Source of the DNA: Chelydra serpentina
Taxonomy: Eukaryota; Chordata; Testudines; Chelydridae
Assembly (NCBI GenBank): GCA_037349315.1
Contig: JBAIAC010000026.1
Location: forward strand, 26,379,501-26,443,500
Length of the DNA: 64,000 nucleotides
Direction of reading: 5' to 3'
The position numbers and the translations under genes are program-made. Shown piece after piece: positions 19,700 to 31,200 of the stretch. A model generated the notes under the pieces. That model saw only the letters and a list, made by a program, of their open reading frames with translations, did not search any database and was not told the origin of the DNA. Numbering within the stretch: the first letter of the stretch is position 1; the number at the start of each line of letters is the position of its first letter.

Positions 19700-21528
19700 C
19701 TTTGGCTAGATGTGCTCTAGATGTGCTCTCTGCTGGTGTAAATTGGTCTGGCCCACTGTCTTCTATATAATCAGTAACTGTTGAAAAAAGTATGTACTAT
19801 TGTAATAAAAAAAGAAGCACCGAAATATTCTCCAACATTTTGGAAAAGCAGTTGAATTGTTCTGCAGATAATGTAGACAAAGCTTAGTTCTGCTTCTACT
19901 GGTTTATGTTTCAGGACCTCTGGGTGGGACAAGAGGTTTACATAAGGATCTTGTTCTCTTTTCTTTCCCCATCCTTTTCTTTCTTTCTTTCAATAATCCT
20001 TATAAAGCATAACTTAGTCATGCTTTTGAATCAAAAATGTCAACATGATCTTTAGTCCTTTTATTCCCAATAGTCATGTATTGCTTTTAGGCAGAATGTG
20101 TGTATTACTACAATTTATTGTGTGGCTTTTAATAGTTGGTTTTATATGTTTTATCTTTTATATGAATTACTGTATTGATCCTTGTAAAATTAATACAAAA
20201 TAATTAAAAATATCTCTTCTTCTGAAACCACAAATGTCTGTTTCCCTGTACAAACTCAGCTACCAGAGTATCCCTGGAAACCTCAAAAATCTCATCAGGT
20301 TTGATTATAAGGCTTTCTATATTTAATAACTAACAACTGACCTATAACATCCAACAAAAATCAATCTGTCATTTAGGAGCTTTAAGCTAAACAGTTCAGA
20401 CTTGAGAATAGATTCTTAGATCCAAAAAGCCATTGAGGAATGAAAGCCAGTGACAGACACTTGCAGATTCACAGCATAAAGACAGTATGCAGGTTTGATG
20501 GAAGTATGCATGGATATTTGTAACATATAGTAACGACCTACTGGAAATGATAGTACCATTGTGTCTATTATAACACCAAAGACTGGTGTTATAATTCAAC
20601 AAAAATTATTAGTCATTAAACACATTTTGTTATTTCTCTATTGCTTAGGGTTCCTTTTTGGAATGACAGAAGGTGACTGATAAAAGAAAATTAGCATGCA
20701 GGTGTTTATTATGAATTAAATGTTATTTGAATTGGGTGGGAAACTATTATTTTTGAGACATCACATTTTTCCATCCCAAATTGGGATGAAAGTCAATGTC
20801 TTGAATTGTTTGACAAACAGAAAATAAATAATATTTATAAAAGTGCTGGTGTGAATCAAAATGTTTTGTTTTGATAATTTTGTTTATATTTGGACCATTT
20901 AAAATATTATAATTAGCTTAAATTTCAAAGCTAAAAGTCATATTTGAATCTGAAAACTGGCATTTTTTGTTTTAAATATGTCAAGAAAGCATTGACAATT
21001 TTGAAACTTTAAAAAAATTGTTTAAAGTTAAAATAGTCAAAATGAATCCTTCTCCTTGAACTGTTTTGGTTTCAATGAATCAGCATTTTCTGAGGAAAAA
21101 CATTCCTTGAGTTTCTCTATAACAAATATACCAATCAAGGATGCAAAAAATATTATACACACGTACAGCAGGGGATAGGGACATACATACTCCTCACCCT
21201 CAAATATGTGAAAATGTTGTTCAAGTACAATCACATCTGTCCACTAATCCATCTAACTGGTATTTTTTTCTTAACATTCCACAACTTTGGGCTGCTTGAA
21301 ACAACTGTTATAATTAAATAAAAATATATATACAGAGAATCAAATCCTTCTCCCCAAATGTGGAATTACCTTCAAATGTAAATACCCTAAGATGACAAAG
21401 GTTCAGTCCTGCAGTAATGGCAGCCTTTTTGTACACAAAAGTGTCAGGAAGTAAAATCTAATACTTTGGGACCCTGCAGAGCTAGAAACAGCAGCTTTAC
21501 ATCATGACATTGGGACCAACTGACAGTT
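19700..21528. other. No recognisable genes
   Basis: Very AT-rich. A short CTTT-repeat occurs near 19970-19992. Nothing else is supportable. Confidence 0.45.
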
Positions 21529-21600
21529 AGGGTGAAATCCTGACCCCACTGAAGCCAAGGAAAGTTTTACCATTGACTTCAATGGAGCCAGGATTTCATT
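21529..21600. repeat. Short palindromic repeat, 'GGTGAAATCCTGGCCCC' family
   Basis: AGGGTGAAATCCTGACCCC ... TTGACTTCAATGG ... AGCCAGGATTTCATT is an imperfect palindrome. Family 1 LTR copy B sits right after it. Confidence 0.75.
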
Positions 21601-21604
21601 CTTA

Positions 21605-22954
21605 TGTAACCCTTCTGCCAGTCAGAGTCGGCAGCAACAAGGGCCGGGTTCCGTATCTAGGGGTTCCATTCCAATAACACAATGCAAAACCGGCTCGAGC
21701 CCCCACCCAGTGACCTGGGAGAAACATATATCACCCCCCCGGGCGCCTCTAAGAGGCAGTACTTCCCCTCTCGCAAGCACAGAGTCTGAGTGTAGAAAAA
21801 CCTTTTAATGACAGAGAAGAACAATGCAGCCTTTTGCTGGGGAAACACCACATCTAGGATTTGTAAACCAAACTGTGAGCAACGACCCACCCCAGCAATT
21901 TGGCCTTTGGTTCTTGAGTCCAGCAACCCCAAAAATCACCCAAAGTCCCAAAAGTCCAACAACCCAAAAGTCCAGACCCAGAGTTCAAAAGTTCATCTGC
22001 AGAGTGTTACACCCCCTCCAGTCTGGGTAGAAATGGGGAGGGGAGAGGAGAGGTAAGGGGCACCTTACGTGGCTCGAAGCTGACTGCCCCATCCCGTCAT
22101 GGGGCTTCGCTCGACTCGGCTCTGCTCCGCTCCGCCAGCCATCCCACGAGTCACTCCGCTCAGCCCTCCAGCAAGCTGCTCCGGCTGTCCCGCCAACTGT
22201 CCCACTCCGCCAGCAGCTCCGCTCCGTCAGCCGGTCTGCAAGCCGCTCCGGCTGTCCCGCCAACTGCTCTGCTCCATCAGCAGCTCCGCTCCGTCAGCCG
22301 GCCTGGAAGCCGCTCCGGCTGTCCCGCCAAGTGCTCTGCTCCGTCAGCAGCGCCACTCCACCAGCCGCTCAGCAATATATCTTCTGGCTCCCCCACTACT
22401 TAACACAGTGCTCAGTGATTTCAGCTTTTTTAGTGATTTCAGCTTGTAGTTAGGGGAGCCTTCGTGCTCATTTGCACACATAGTCCAGAGTAATTCCAAC
22501 TCAGCAGCCTGCGATTAGACTCCTAAGGAACTCAAAATTAGCTCTGATATTCCACAATGGAGAGAGAGAAGGAGGTGCAATTGACATTTAGGACCCTCAG
22601 AAGAGGCCCATGCCACCAGATACAAATACCTGTCCCCAACCTCTCTCAATTCACTGGGTTTTGGAATCCATGTCCCTCGCCTAGCAAGTGCTGCTTAGCT
22701 AAGGGTGAGTCCCTTCATCATAACAAAAGCCCACTGTCCTTGATTCACATAATCAGGGTAACAACACTTTATTCTTCCTGCCCCAATAACAGAGAAACTG
22801 GGGCTCCCACAGCAGTCAAGGTGACCATTTGGGCAAGCAGTCCATCATGCTTTGCGGGGTGGGTGTGTCCATGCAAACAAGATTAGCCCCTGACATCCCT
22901 TTCCACAACTCACCACCAGATGTCAGGGTAGAGCTCATCCTGACTCTGCTTACA
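21605..22954. mobile_element. Solo LTR, family 1, copy B (1350 bp)
   Basis: It starts TGTAACCCTTCTGCC and ends TCTGCTTACA. The perfect 4-bp duplication CTTA (21601-21604 and 22955-22958) marks an independent insertion, typical of several retroviral integrases. It is about 150 bp longer than copy A, mostly because a 67-bp GC-rich unit is present three times instead of once. No adjoining internal retroviral sequence is seen, so it is a solo LTR. Confidence 0.85.
22173..22373. repeat. 67-bp tandem repeat, three units
   Basis: Units begin at 22173, 22240 and 22307, each starting AAGCNGCTCCGGCTGTCCC. Period is exactly 67 bp. Copy A of the LTR has one unit (17103) plus a partial (17170). Confidence 0.9.
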
Positions 22955-22958
22955 CTTA

Positions 22959-23855
22959 ATTTCCTGATGGGACCCAGCACTCACTTAAGCCTGACAAGTC
23001 CCGAGTTATTGGACTTTAAATCAGGGACACTTAAGTATATTAAAAAAGTTATATTAGATAATTTTGTGGAGATGTTTTGCATGTATTATTTTTAAATTTT
23101 CTCCCCCACTTGACAAAGTCACATTGAGGCGATCCAGGAAGGCACACCTATTAACACCCCTTCCTCTCACATGGCTATAGCATTCTGCCATAGCCTTGCA
23201 TCTTCCCTCATCCCTCCTGATATCACCTGAGGGTGATATGAGATAGAGGAGATAGCTCTTGTATGGCTTAGACTTGTGGCTGTCTCTCCCCATTCATCTT
23301 GTGACTCTGGGGGCCCGATTCATGCTTTTTGAATAATTATGCTTGGCAATACTGTAATACCACCTCATCTCACAGGAGTGACATACAGATACTATGGTAA
23401 AAGAACCATAGAAATTTCCAGGAAGAAATTAATAATTTTGTCAGCAGTGCAGCGTTTGAATGACATGTGGCAATGGAAGAGTGGGGCCACTTAATGAATG
23501 ATGAATCTAGAAAGAAATATTAAATAGCTACTCATTGAGTCAGCACTATCTATTCTGTGTTCTGAATGTGTCAGGAGGCACATGGAGAAAATAATATATG
23601 ATGATGGAATTAAAGATTGTGTCATAAAGCATACACACTTTGTGGGGGCAGAATTAAGGTTACACCTAACTTTTGAGCGCTGAATGCGAGAAGTGCTGAT
23701 TTATTATTGTGCTGCTAGACATTCTGATGTCCACTATGCTCACATCAGCATCCAGTGAAATCAGTGGGTTTGCATCTGTGTGTATCAGAGAGTAGAATGT
23801 GGCCATAATATAGTTATAAAGGAATCTTACAAAAAGGCCATAGCCAAATTTTAGT
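22959..23855. other. No genes; one possible decayed repeat
   Basis: About 23640-23810 (GGGGCAGAATTAAGG ... GTGTGTATCAGAG ... AGAATGTGGCC) looks like a decayed palindromic dispersed repeat. Confidence 0.35.
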
Positions 23856-24418
23856 CACCTGGATCACCTGGATCCATTGGACTTCAGCTGTCGTTAAGAC
23901 TGCGCCGATCACAACACGTCTGCCATTTTTCTCGCACTCTTGCCTTTCTTCTCCACGTTCATCCGAAACGTTTAACGATGTCATCTTCCCATCTTCTTGG
24001 AGGCCAACCGGGGGGGGGTCTTTTCTGTTCTTGCAGGTACCACTCAGCAATGATTGCGGTCCACCTGTTATCCGTGAGCCGTGCTGTGTGGCCTGCCCAT
24101 CGCATCTTGTTATGTCTGTTTTCCACGACAATATCTTTCACACCGCTGCGTTCTCTGATGATTTCATTTGGTATACGATCCAGAAGGGAGATTCCCAACA
24201 TAGCTCGTTCCATTGCCCTTTCAGCTACCAACAGCCGTTGCTCTTCTCTCTTCGTCAGTGCCCACGTTTCACTGCCATACAGCAAGGCTGGCAGCACTGC
24301 TGAATAGAAAATATTTTTACGTGTGGTCTTGTCAATTTTTCATTTGAGGACGTCCTTGATGGAATTAAACGCACACCATCCTGCCCGAATCCTTCGCGAG
24401 AGTTCTCCCAAAATTTAG
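23856..24418 (-). mobile_element. RTE-type LINE, 3' end, 5'-truncated
   Basis: The minus strand carries the C-terminal coding tail, then a short 3' end with the tandem GATCCAGGTGATCCAGGTGA (about 23860-23882), as RTE elements often end in short repeats. The 5' break is at about 24418. Confidence 0.75.
23959..24411 (-). pseudogene. C-terminal region of RTE-type reverse transcriptase
   Basis: From about 24411 the minus strand reads ELSRRIRAGWCAFNSIKDVL, a stop, then LPALLYGSETWALTKREE, RAMERAMLGISLLDRI, MRWAGHTARLTDNRW and PGWPPRRWEDDIVKRF. This order (AGW.AFNSIKDVL, LPALLYGSETWALTK, LGISxxDR, RWAGHxAR, W.DDI) is characteristic of the C-terminal region of RTE-clade proteins. There is one stop after the first block and another just after KRFG, and the fragment lacks the catalytic reverse transcriptase and endonuclease. 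A dead copy. Confidence 0.8.
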
Positions 24419-24419
24419 T

Positions 24420-27400
24420 ATTTTATCATTTAAGGATATTTTTCTATAATCACTAAAGAAACTTCTCAAGATGATCCAATTATACAACTTAGCAAGAACT
24501 TCCCCAAAAGAACACTTCAAGAATAAGATTGTAGGGATACGATTGTTTAGCAATACACCATATTGCTAAACCTTTTCATGTATTCTATGTACTCTTAAGC
24601 ATGAGACGGTATATTATTTTAGGTATTGAAAGCAAATCCATAGTAAATATAATCTTCTTCTATTCTAAGTGTCATAGAGAACACAGGAAAGAAGTTCAGA
24701 TCAGCTTTTAATAAAGTTTAATTTATTTTCTAGGGTGGAATATACGTGTTAAAATGTGCTCAAATTTCACTAGAGTGATGTTTTAACAAGAAATCCATAT
24801 TAGTCACTTGATTATGATGAACTCCAGCTGGAGGAAAAGTCATTACCTGCCCCTGTCCCCGCATATATTCCCATTACTAACAGATGTAAAGACAGGGGTT
24901 TACAGGAAAATTAACTTTTGATCTGAAAAACTTAATTCGTTCTGTAGTCACTAGGGGTCACTATTACAATTTTGAATCTTTCAGGTCTGCTGCATGCCAC
25001 TTATGTGTCTCAATATCATAATTTAATTTTAAAAAACTTTCCTCAATAAAAAATATTAATGTTTAAATAATGATACTTGAAATCCATCTGCCTGCTTAGT
25101 TCAAGACATAAGTCCAGGAACTGTGAGTATGGAGAACATTATACAATATTTAATTTATGGTGGTTCCATCAGAAAATTTCATTTGGAAAGATTTATTTTA
25201 ATAGCCTCAGCACTATAACACATATTAAAATGAGTTGCCTCCATGAGTACCAAAGATTACTTTGGTAGATATTTCAGTTTATCCAACCTATAAATTAACC
25301 ATAAAAAAAAATCAGATGGAGTGTTTGGTTCTTGAAATAATCAAGTATTATCTCATAAGAATGCCTTACCACAAACATAGTGAAGGACAAACTACAAATA
25401 CTTGAAAAGGAGAGAAAATGAGACAGGAACAGTGAAAAGGAAAAGTTTCTTAGATATTGTCTGGGCCCTTTCTATCTTGTCAAATATCTATCCTCATTCC
25501 AACCTACATTTTATAAGGTAATGACTGTGTGACATCTAGTGCATATTGATCACCAGTGCTGCAAAACCCATAGTATAACCCGATATGGAGAGGATTAAAT
25601 CTCTGATGGATTTGCCCTCAACAGAAAGTCTGCTGCAGTAAGAAGTTTATAACAATTTTTTTTTTAAATAAATTTATTTTCCTGAATGCAAAAACCGGGA
25701 CACACAAAACTTATGGGCTTCATTCAAAGATCCTATTGACTTCGGTTGGCTTTGGCTCAACTCTTATGTGATCTAAACACAGATACACTGTGCTGTGAAA
25801 TAGTCTGCTGGGAGGCTGTGACATGGGGCAACATGGCCACAACTACACTGAAAGGACCCAGAGAGATAAGGAGTAGCTGAGAAACACCAGATGGAGAGGA
25901 GAGGTGGGAAGAGCAGGTGATAGAGCAGGAAGGCTGTAAGGATAGGCAACACTGAGAAAATTATAAATAAAAAGGATCTCTAGACTTCAAGCCCCTGAGG
26001 CCTAAGGTGCCTTTTACAGCTTCCCCCACCTCCTCCAGAGGGAAAATCTGAAGGAATCACCAGTTTTGGTTAGACTTTTTTTTCCTTTTCATCAGGACTT
26101 CCATTAATTGGATCACGTATGTATGATGAACCTCTGGCCCCTGCCTCTTCCTCAATGCCATTTTCCCCACTTCTGCATGTCCCGCTCAGAACACAACAAT
26201 TCCTATCACAGTGTCCTGCTCCAGTCCATATCCTGAAAAGCCAGAACCCACTATTCCTATTCCAGGTACTCCAGATTCCTGACCAAATCTCTGTAGAACG
26301 ATAATACTTTGACGCTGAAAAACTATACAAACATAAAATATTTCATAAAATAAAATCAAAGAACCCTTGGGAGAGTTTTAAAAGTATTGCACAGATGGGT
26401 CAACTGCTCCATTTATGGCATAATGACTTACCCAAAGACGACCCAAGAACAGTGGCAGAGCTTGGAACAGAACCAGGCATTCTACTTCCATTTCTTTCCT
26501 TTATCAGCCCTTTCCATTTGCCTCCCCGAGTGCATTAATTTGGTTTCATTTAAGCTTAGGATGAGGATGCAAGACTATTAACAATCACAACAGTTTGTGC
26601 TGCTGGAAAATCAAATCCTGACCAGTTCTCTCTTATGTCTCTAAACAAGGCAGGAAAAACGTTATAAACAAGAAGCTCTTTTATGGAAACCAAAGAAAGA
26701 GATGCAGCCAGATGTGCTCAGCCTGCACAACTGTTTTATGTGCTTAAGCTCTCAAACAACAAATGCTTAAAAATCATAAATCTAAGAAGTAATTCTCCTT
26801 CCACAATAGTGTAAAATGAATCTCTCCTTACAAAGAATGAGAAGAGTTCCATAGCCTGAATAGGTTACTAAATGGAATGAATGAATGTCTTACTCATTCA
26901 TAAGGTCTCTGTGCAGTAAAGCCAATGGAAGAAGGAAATTCAGGGGGTGGGGGGGGAATGTTAACAGAGGAAAAGCAATGAGACAAAACATGAAGAGAAA
27001 CCAGAAATATTCTGAAACAAGAAACTCCTGATTGTAGAAAAAGTAATCCCATAATCATAGATTTGCAATCCTCATGGCTGGCATGAAACACAATATTCTT
27101 ATTGAAGACTAGAATCCATAGCAAAGCATTCATTGTGCATAAAATTGCCTGCAAATAGAATATAATTGTATATGGATCCAATGAATGTGAATGCAGCTCA
27201 CAGAAGAATTAAATCCAGACAGCGAGGTGGATATAAAGGTCAATCAAAGCTACTTTGAAAGCATTCAGATCCGGTACCTTTCCCCTCAATATCCTGGGGA
27301 GATCATTATGTTCTAGAAAGAAAAACATTATTTTTGGAACAACTATTTGTTCTCAATATGGAAGAGACTGATAGCAATGAAGTGTCTATTACACCATTTT

Positions 27401-27740
27401 ATTTGTAGAAAAATTCAATTAAAAGAAAAGTCACATCGCAATAATGCCTGTATTAAGTAATAAATGGAACATATTGATCAGAGATGTATGTGCTGTTTGT
27501 AAAATAAATAAAATACAGACTCACCCATTCCTTTGCCCATTTCACACTTCAGATCTGTTTGAGACTCTTGCCCCGCAAAGGGCCATAACTCCACTGCTCA
27601 CTCCCTACATTTTTGAAGGCTGATTCTCTTCTAACACCAGTTTTACACTGGTGTAGCGCCATTGACTCCTGATTAACTCCCATTGCATAAGATAGAAAAG
27701 AATTAAGCCTCTCATATGTATTTAGTCTGTTCTTTACTGT
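24420..27740. other. No recognisable genes
   Basis: AT-rich. About 27610-27710 (ACACCAGTTTTACACTGGTG ... CCATTGACTCC) is a truncated CAATGG-type palindromic repeat. A 95-residue hydrophobic open frame (27181-26894, minus) has membrane-like composition but no family signature. Poly-G runs occur near 26943. Confidence 0.4.
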
Positions 27741-27741
27741 T

Positions 27742-28222
27742 TTATGCAGTGTAGCGGTGTTGGTCCCAGGATATTAGAGCAACAAGGTGGGGGAGGTAAT
27801 ATCTTTTAATGGACCAACTTCCGTTGGTGAGTGTGACAAGCCTCTGAGCCATACAGAACTCTTCAAGTTTGTCTCTCTCACCAACAGACAGGGCCGGTTC
27901 CAGGCACCAGCACAGCAAGCGCGTGCCTGGGACGGCAAGCCGCAGAGGGGCGGCCGGCCACTAGCTGCGAGGGCAGCAGTCAGGCAGCCTTCAGCGGTGT
28001 TTCTGCGGGAAGTCCACCGGTCCCACGGATTCGGTGGCAATTCGGTGGCGGGAACACCAACAGCGCAGGAACGCCGCCGAATCCGCAGGACCGGCGACCT
28101 CCCACCGAAATGCCGCCGACGGCTGCCTGACTGCCATGCTTGGGGCGGCAGAAAACATAGAGCCGCCCCTGCCAACAGATGTTGGTCCAATAACATATAT
28201 GACCTCACCCACCTTGTTTTTT
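27742..28222. mobile_element. Inverted pair of Penelope-type tails, split by a MITE
   Basis: The left copy is on minus. Plus shows GGTAATATCTTTTAATGGAC and CAACTTCCGTTGGTGAG, then GAGCCATACAGAACTCTTCA. The right copy is on plus: TTTGTCTCTCTCACCAACAG, then after the MITE TGTTGGTCCAATAACATATA and CTCACCCACCTTG. Both correspond to the tail that follows the Penelope-like coding remnant at 47.44-47.54 kb, arranged head to head. The ribozyme-like core is decayed here. Confidence 0.65.
27889..28171. mobile_element. 283-bp GC-rich hAT MITE with perfect 8-bp duplication
   Basis: It starts CAGGGCCGGTTCC and ends GAGCCGCCCCTG (reverse complement CAGGGGCGGCTC). The flanks are the identical octamers CCAACAGA (27881-27888 and 28172-28179). 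The interior folds back on repeated GGCGGCA and TTCGGTGGC segments. CAGGG termini and 8-bp duplications are hAT hallmarks. Noncoding; the open frames across it are artefacts of its GC-richness. Confidence 0.9.
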
Positions 28223-28224
28223 TT

Positions 28225-31200
28225 ACTATTTTAGTATTTTTAATTAGAAAGGCAAGGAGTAAATTTTCCATGGTTAATTTTATTTTGGGGGTGGTGAGAG
28301 TATGGTAACAAATCACTGCAGCATAACCACGCATGGAATTATCGGTATTTAAATGGTGTGCATTAGAGCACTCAATCCATTCTACTCCATAAATACAGGC
28401 CTCTATCACATTAGCTAAAGCAGAATTTCCATTAGTGTTACTAGTATTCATCTTTATATCATCCTCTATGAGTAGCTACTAGATAATAGATCAGGACTGA
28501 GATTCTAGCCGGCACAGGCTGAACCAATGAAAATGCACCGTCATGGCTGCATTAGAATAGGTGGAACCTTAGGAGGAGACTAAGATGCTGCGAAGGTGAA
28601 AAGAAAATGAGCATACAAGGGGAAACGGCACAGAAAGAATGTTCAGGGGGACATTGGCTGGACTAGCAAGGTAAAGGCATGCCTGGGATCCTGGTTAATG
28701 TGGGGAGGGGTGGCACCTACGCCCCATTCAGACAACATTTCCAGAAGCCAGGCTCAGACATAGCTTGGGGCTCCAAGTCCTCACCCTGACTGACTCATTC
28801 ATGGGCTGCAGAGTGACTCATTGACTCAGAGAACCCCAACCTGAGAAAGGCAGGGTACACTGATCATTCTGGGGTGGGACCACCATTTGTATCTGTGTTT
28901 TTGCCTCCCCCACCCTTTTCATGGGATTGGTTCTTCCTGTTTCTTAACTGATGTTTGATTCCCCACTGTGCTTTGGGTTTCAGCCAGGACCCTTTTAAGG
29001 GGGTAGGACAGGCTTTTCCCACTAGGTGGACTAGGTGTCCAGTTGTGTGGATTTTGCCTTCCTCAGAGCATGCAGGTTTGGCTAGGGCAGGTATTACAAT
29101 ATGGAGAGTTGTGTCACAACAGTGCGGGTTAACGGAGGTAGCAGAGAGCCAGAGTTACTGCTGCAGTCCCAGGAATTGGGTGGTGCGTTGGCTCAGTGTT
29201 ACATGGAAAAAAATAGGGCTTCAATGGCTGCTGCAGGAGGCACCCACATTTAATCTCTCATCTCAGGGGAACTGGGCCCTGTTCACTCCTGCTCTCTGAA
29301 TGCATTTTGCAGGAGAGGCAAGAATTCACTTCCTCTGCCCCTATAGCTGTTTATTAAGGAACTGAACTGATACTGCTGGCTAGTTTTTATAGAAAGGAAC
29401 TGTCTGGCTGTTCCTGAACTGATTCAGTTAATAAAAGTTGCAGCCATAGCTTGTACTAAGTTTCTGCGTGTATCTAATTCACTGCAGTGTCTGGCCAACA
29501 GTGCTTTATCTACTGGACATGGACCACTCAGCCCTTGAGCAAGTTTCCTTGCAGTTAGCAAATAGAAGCAATAGTGATGAAGACATGGAGCAAATACATG
29601 TGTGTGTCAACATGGGTAAGAGTATGGTGACTGCAACAATAACTGTGCCAGGCATTCCTAGGGCTCCCATTAACTAAAAACAACAGAGACATCCTCTGAT
29701 TGCAACAAGAGTTTGAAGGCGGTAGTTACACCAGTAACCGCTGCTGCCTGCTTGTCTTATAGGATTGCAGAATATGCAGGTCTGATTCAAGCAGCACACA
29801 AATCACCAGCTAAGGTAATTTTATTAGTAGCTTCTGCTTACTTAAGAGGGTGCATCATCAATCAGATTCGGTGCATCTGACTCAGCCTCTTCGTTAGCCA
29901 TTGAGCAGACTTGCATTCTAGTAGTTAGAGTGCACATATGACAGGCATAAACTGCTAAATCAGGCTGCAAAGCCAAAAGGAACTTGCTATATTTTACGAA
30001 TATATGCACCAGTTGTGGAACAGAGGTAGTTACATACAGCAAACAGGTAATCCCTTTTCCCAGAAATCTCAGCCCAGACACAAAAGTCTGGTTCCCAGAA
30101 AGCTACTCTGCCTTAAGAATTAATTCTAGCTAGAGAGATTAATGTGGAGAGCAAACTCTTCTGCTGCTCACACATCTTCTCTCAAAGGACCTGTGAATAA
30201 CTGAAACTACTAATACAAAGTAGCCTTTCTTCAAAGGCTAAAAACTTGTTCACACACTCAGTTGTAAAACTATAGGTAACAGTACGCTCTGGTGACTTAT
30301 TGTATGCATAGATCTTACTGGGCATGCATAAAAATGCATATAGCTTGATTTGAGTATAAGCTTAAACTATAAACAAGAGTGTGCTGGTATTTTTGGGTTA
30401 GCTGACATAAATGGGAACTGATAATCTTGAAATGTAGAGAAGGTGAGGACATAAGTGACTGGTCCTTACACAATCTGCAAAGCAACTGGTCCTTACATGA
30501 GCTGTACGATGTCCAAATCAATTAGATTCAATAAGTATAGAGAGATTAGTAGCTAGGAAAACATATCAACTGTGAAGTGTGGGACATGATTTGGAATTGT
30601 GGTATCACTGTGTACCTGAACACACAGTGCCTGGGGCTGTTACATGCCCCATAAAATAGCCTGAGTGATGAGCTAGAGTTGAACTGAGTTTTTGGATCCC
30701 AGAGAACTGGGTGAAGTGTTCTCCCAGAATTGGGAGAGCTGTTTTGGATAAGACAAGTGGAAAAGATCTCAGAGGGAATCCCAACACTTGAATCACAACG
30801 ATATTAAGTTTGACAGGAAGAAGATAGAAGAGAGTGTGAGATGATGAAGCATATAAGGGAAGCTGAAGGAAAGGAGACAAGAACAGGAGAACAAGGATCA
30901 GAACTGTCAGGAGACAAACCATAACAATAAATACTTAAAAAGCAACTTAAATAAAGATGACATTGAGAGCCACTGGTTAATAAAATAAAATCATAAATAA
31001 ATAATATAATGTTAAATATCACAGAAAGTAGCTGGCTGCATTGAATTTAATAAAATTTGACACTTTATAGCAGCACAGTGTGCAAATCATGACAAGCTGA
31101 ACATTTCCTTTTAAGGATATGATTTTTGATATTATGAGCCACATGATACTTTGGTTCAAGTCTATGAGAAAAAAGAACATCTTTCTTGTCTTTCTCTCCC

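Noticed and set aside
22173..22373. CRISPR-like array
   Set aside because: Three contiguous 67-bp units with no spacers, in a vertebrate LTR.
16541..22954. The two family 1 LTRs as ends of one provirus
   Set aside because: Outer flanks do not match, copy B has its own perfect CTTA duplication, and the 3.9 kb between them holds no gag, pol or env but does hold an unrelated R2-class fragment.
27774..28451. 225-codon minus-strand open frame
   Set aside because: It runs through the GC-rich hAT MITE and the Penelope tails; GC-rich sequence lacks stops by composition.
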